DNA from: JBEKYD01 sp049509915
GTDB taxonomy: Bacteria; Acidobacteriota; Terriglobia; Bryobacterales; Bryobacteraceae
Assembly (NCBI GenBank): GCA_049509915.1
Contig: JBEKZL010000369.1
Span: 1-6,030 of the forward strand
Length of the DNA stretch: 6,030 bases
Reading direction: 5' to 3'
Shown: positions 6,007 through 6,030 of the stretch, piece after piece
Numbering within the stretch: the stretch's first letter is position 1
How the letters are laid out: each line of letters starts with the position of its first letter
The notes under the pieces: model-generated
The model's database searches: none
Told to the model about the DNA's origin: nothing
The model's input: the letters and a program-made list of their open reading frames with translations, nothing else
Translations under genes and position numbers: made by a program

Positions 6007-6030
6007 GTGGCTGACGTCCCTCTGGGATTG
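6007..6030 (+). CDS. Possible start of a rightward gene cut by the window edge
   Basis: A GTG at 6007 opens a frame of eight codons (VADVPLGL) to the edge. It is the only start codon after the promoter-like and ribosome-site-like sequences upstream that is not followed by an immediate stop; the TTG at 6000 stops after four codons. The ribosome-like site is about 31 bases away, which is too far, so the true start may be beyond the edge. No product can be named. Confidence 0.15.

Overview
The window looks like chromosomal DNA from an Acidobacteriota bacterium, most likely of the Solibacter/Bryobacter type. The main reason is the first gene: a secreted sedolisin protease that ends in the Solibacter-type C-terminal domain (TIGR03437), preceded by a bacterial Ig-like domain, an architecture typical of that group. 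The DNA is G+C-rich, with extended -10-like elements. All assignments come from reading motifs by eye; no database search was possible.

Layout, left to right. (1) Positions 2-2701, + strand: the 3' 2.7 kb of a sedolisin (S53) protease gene. Its true start lies off the left edge, and the in-frame GTG at 86 is internal to the prodomain. (2) Positions 2702-2940: a short intergenic stretch with a strong hairpin. (3) Positions 2941-3537, +: a 198-residue stand-alone CheB-type methylesterase domain with an intact Ser-His-Asp triad, no receiver domain and no chemotaxis neighbours, in DNA visibly poorer in G+C than gene 1. (4) Positions 3538-4373: about 0.84 kb with no convincing gene, holding small hairpins and perhaps gene remnants. 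(5) Positions 4374-5414, +: an AI-2E/PerM-family multi-pass membrane protein. (6) Positions 5483-5680, - strand, convergent with the transporter: an HU/IHF-family DNA-binding protein that stops two residues after the conserved arm-tip proline and so lacks the rest of the fold. (7) Positions 5713-5907, +, divergent from HU: a possible 64-residue protein with two CxxC pairs. (8) The right edge has an extended -10-like element and a strong Shine-Dalgarno-like stretch, suggesting that a rightward gene begins at or beyond the edge.

The genes do not form an obvious operon or pathway. Spacing is wide and strands change, so they appear to be independent units: protein degradation outside the cell (sedolisin), signalling-protein demethylation/deamidation or an orphan derivative (CheB-like), membrane transport (AI-2E family) and nucleoid binding (HU-like). 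I found no mobile element, CRISPR array, tRNA or rRNA. The strongest oddities are the cut-off HU, the orphan CheB domain beside gene-poor DNA, and the small CxxC reading frame sharing a 32-bp divergent intergenic region with HU. Nothing here amounts to a demonstrably new biological system.
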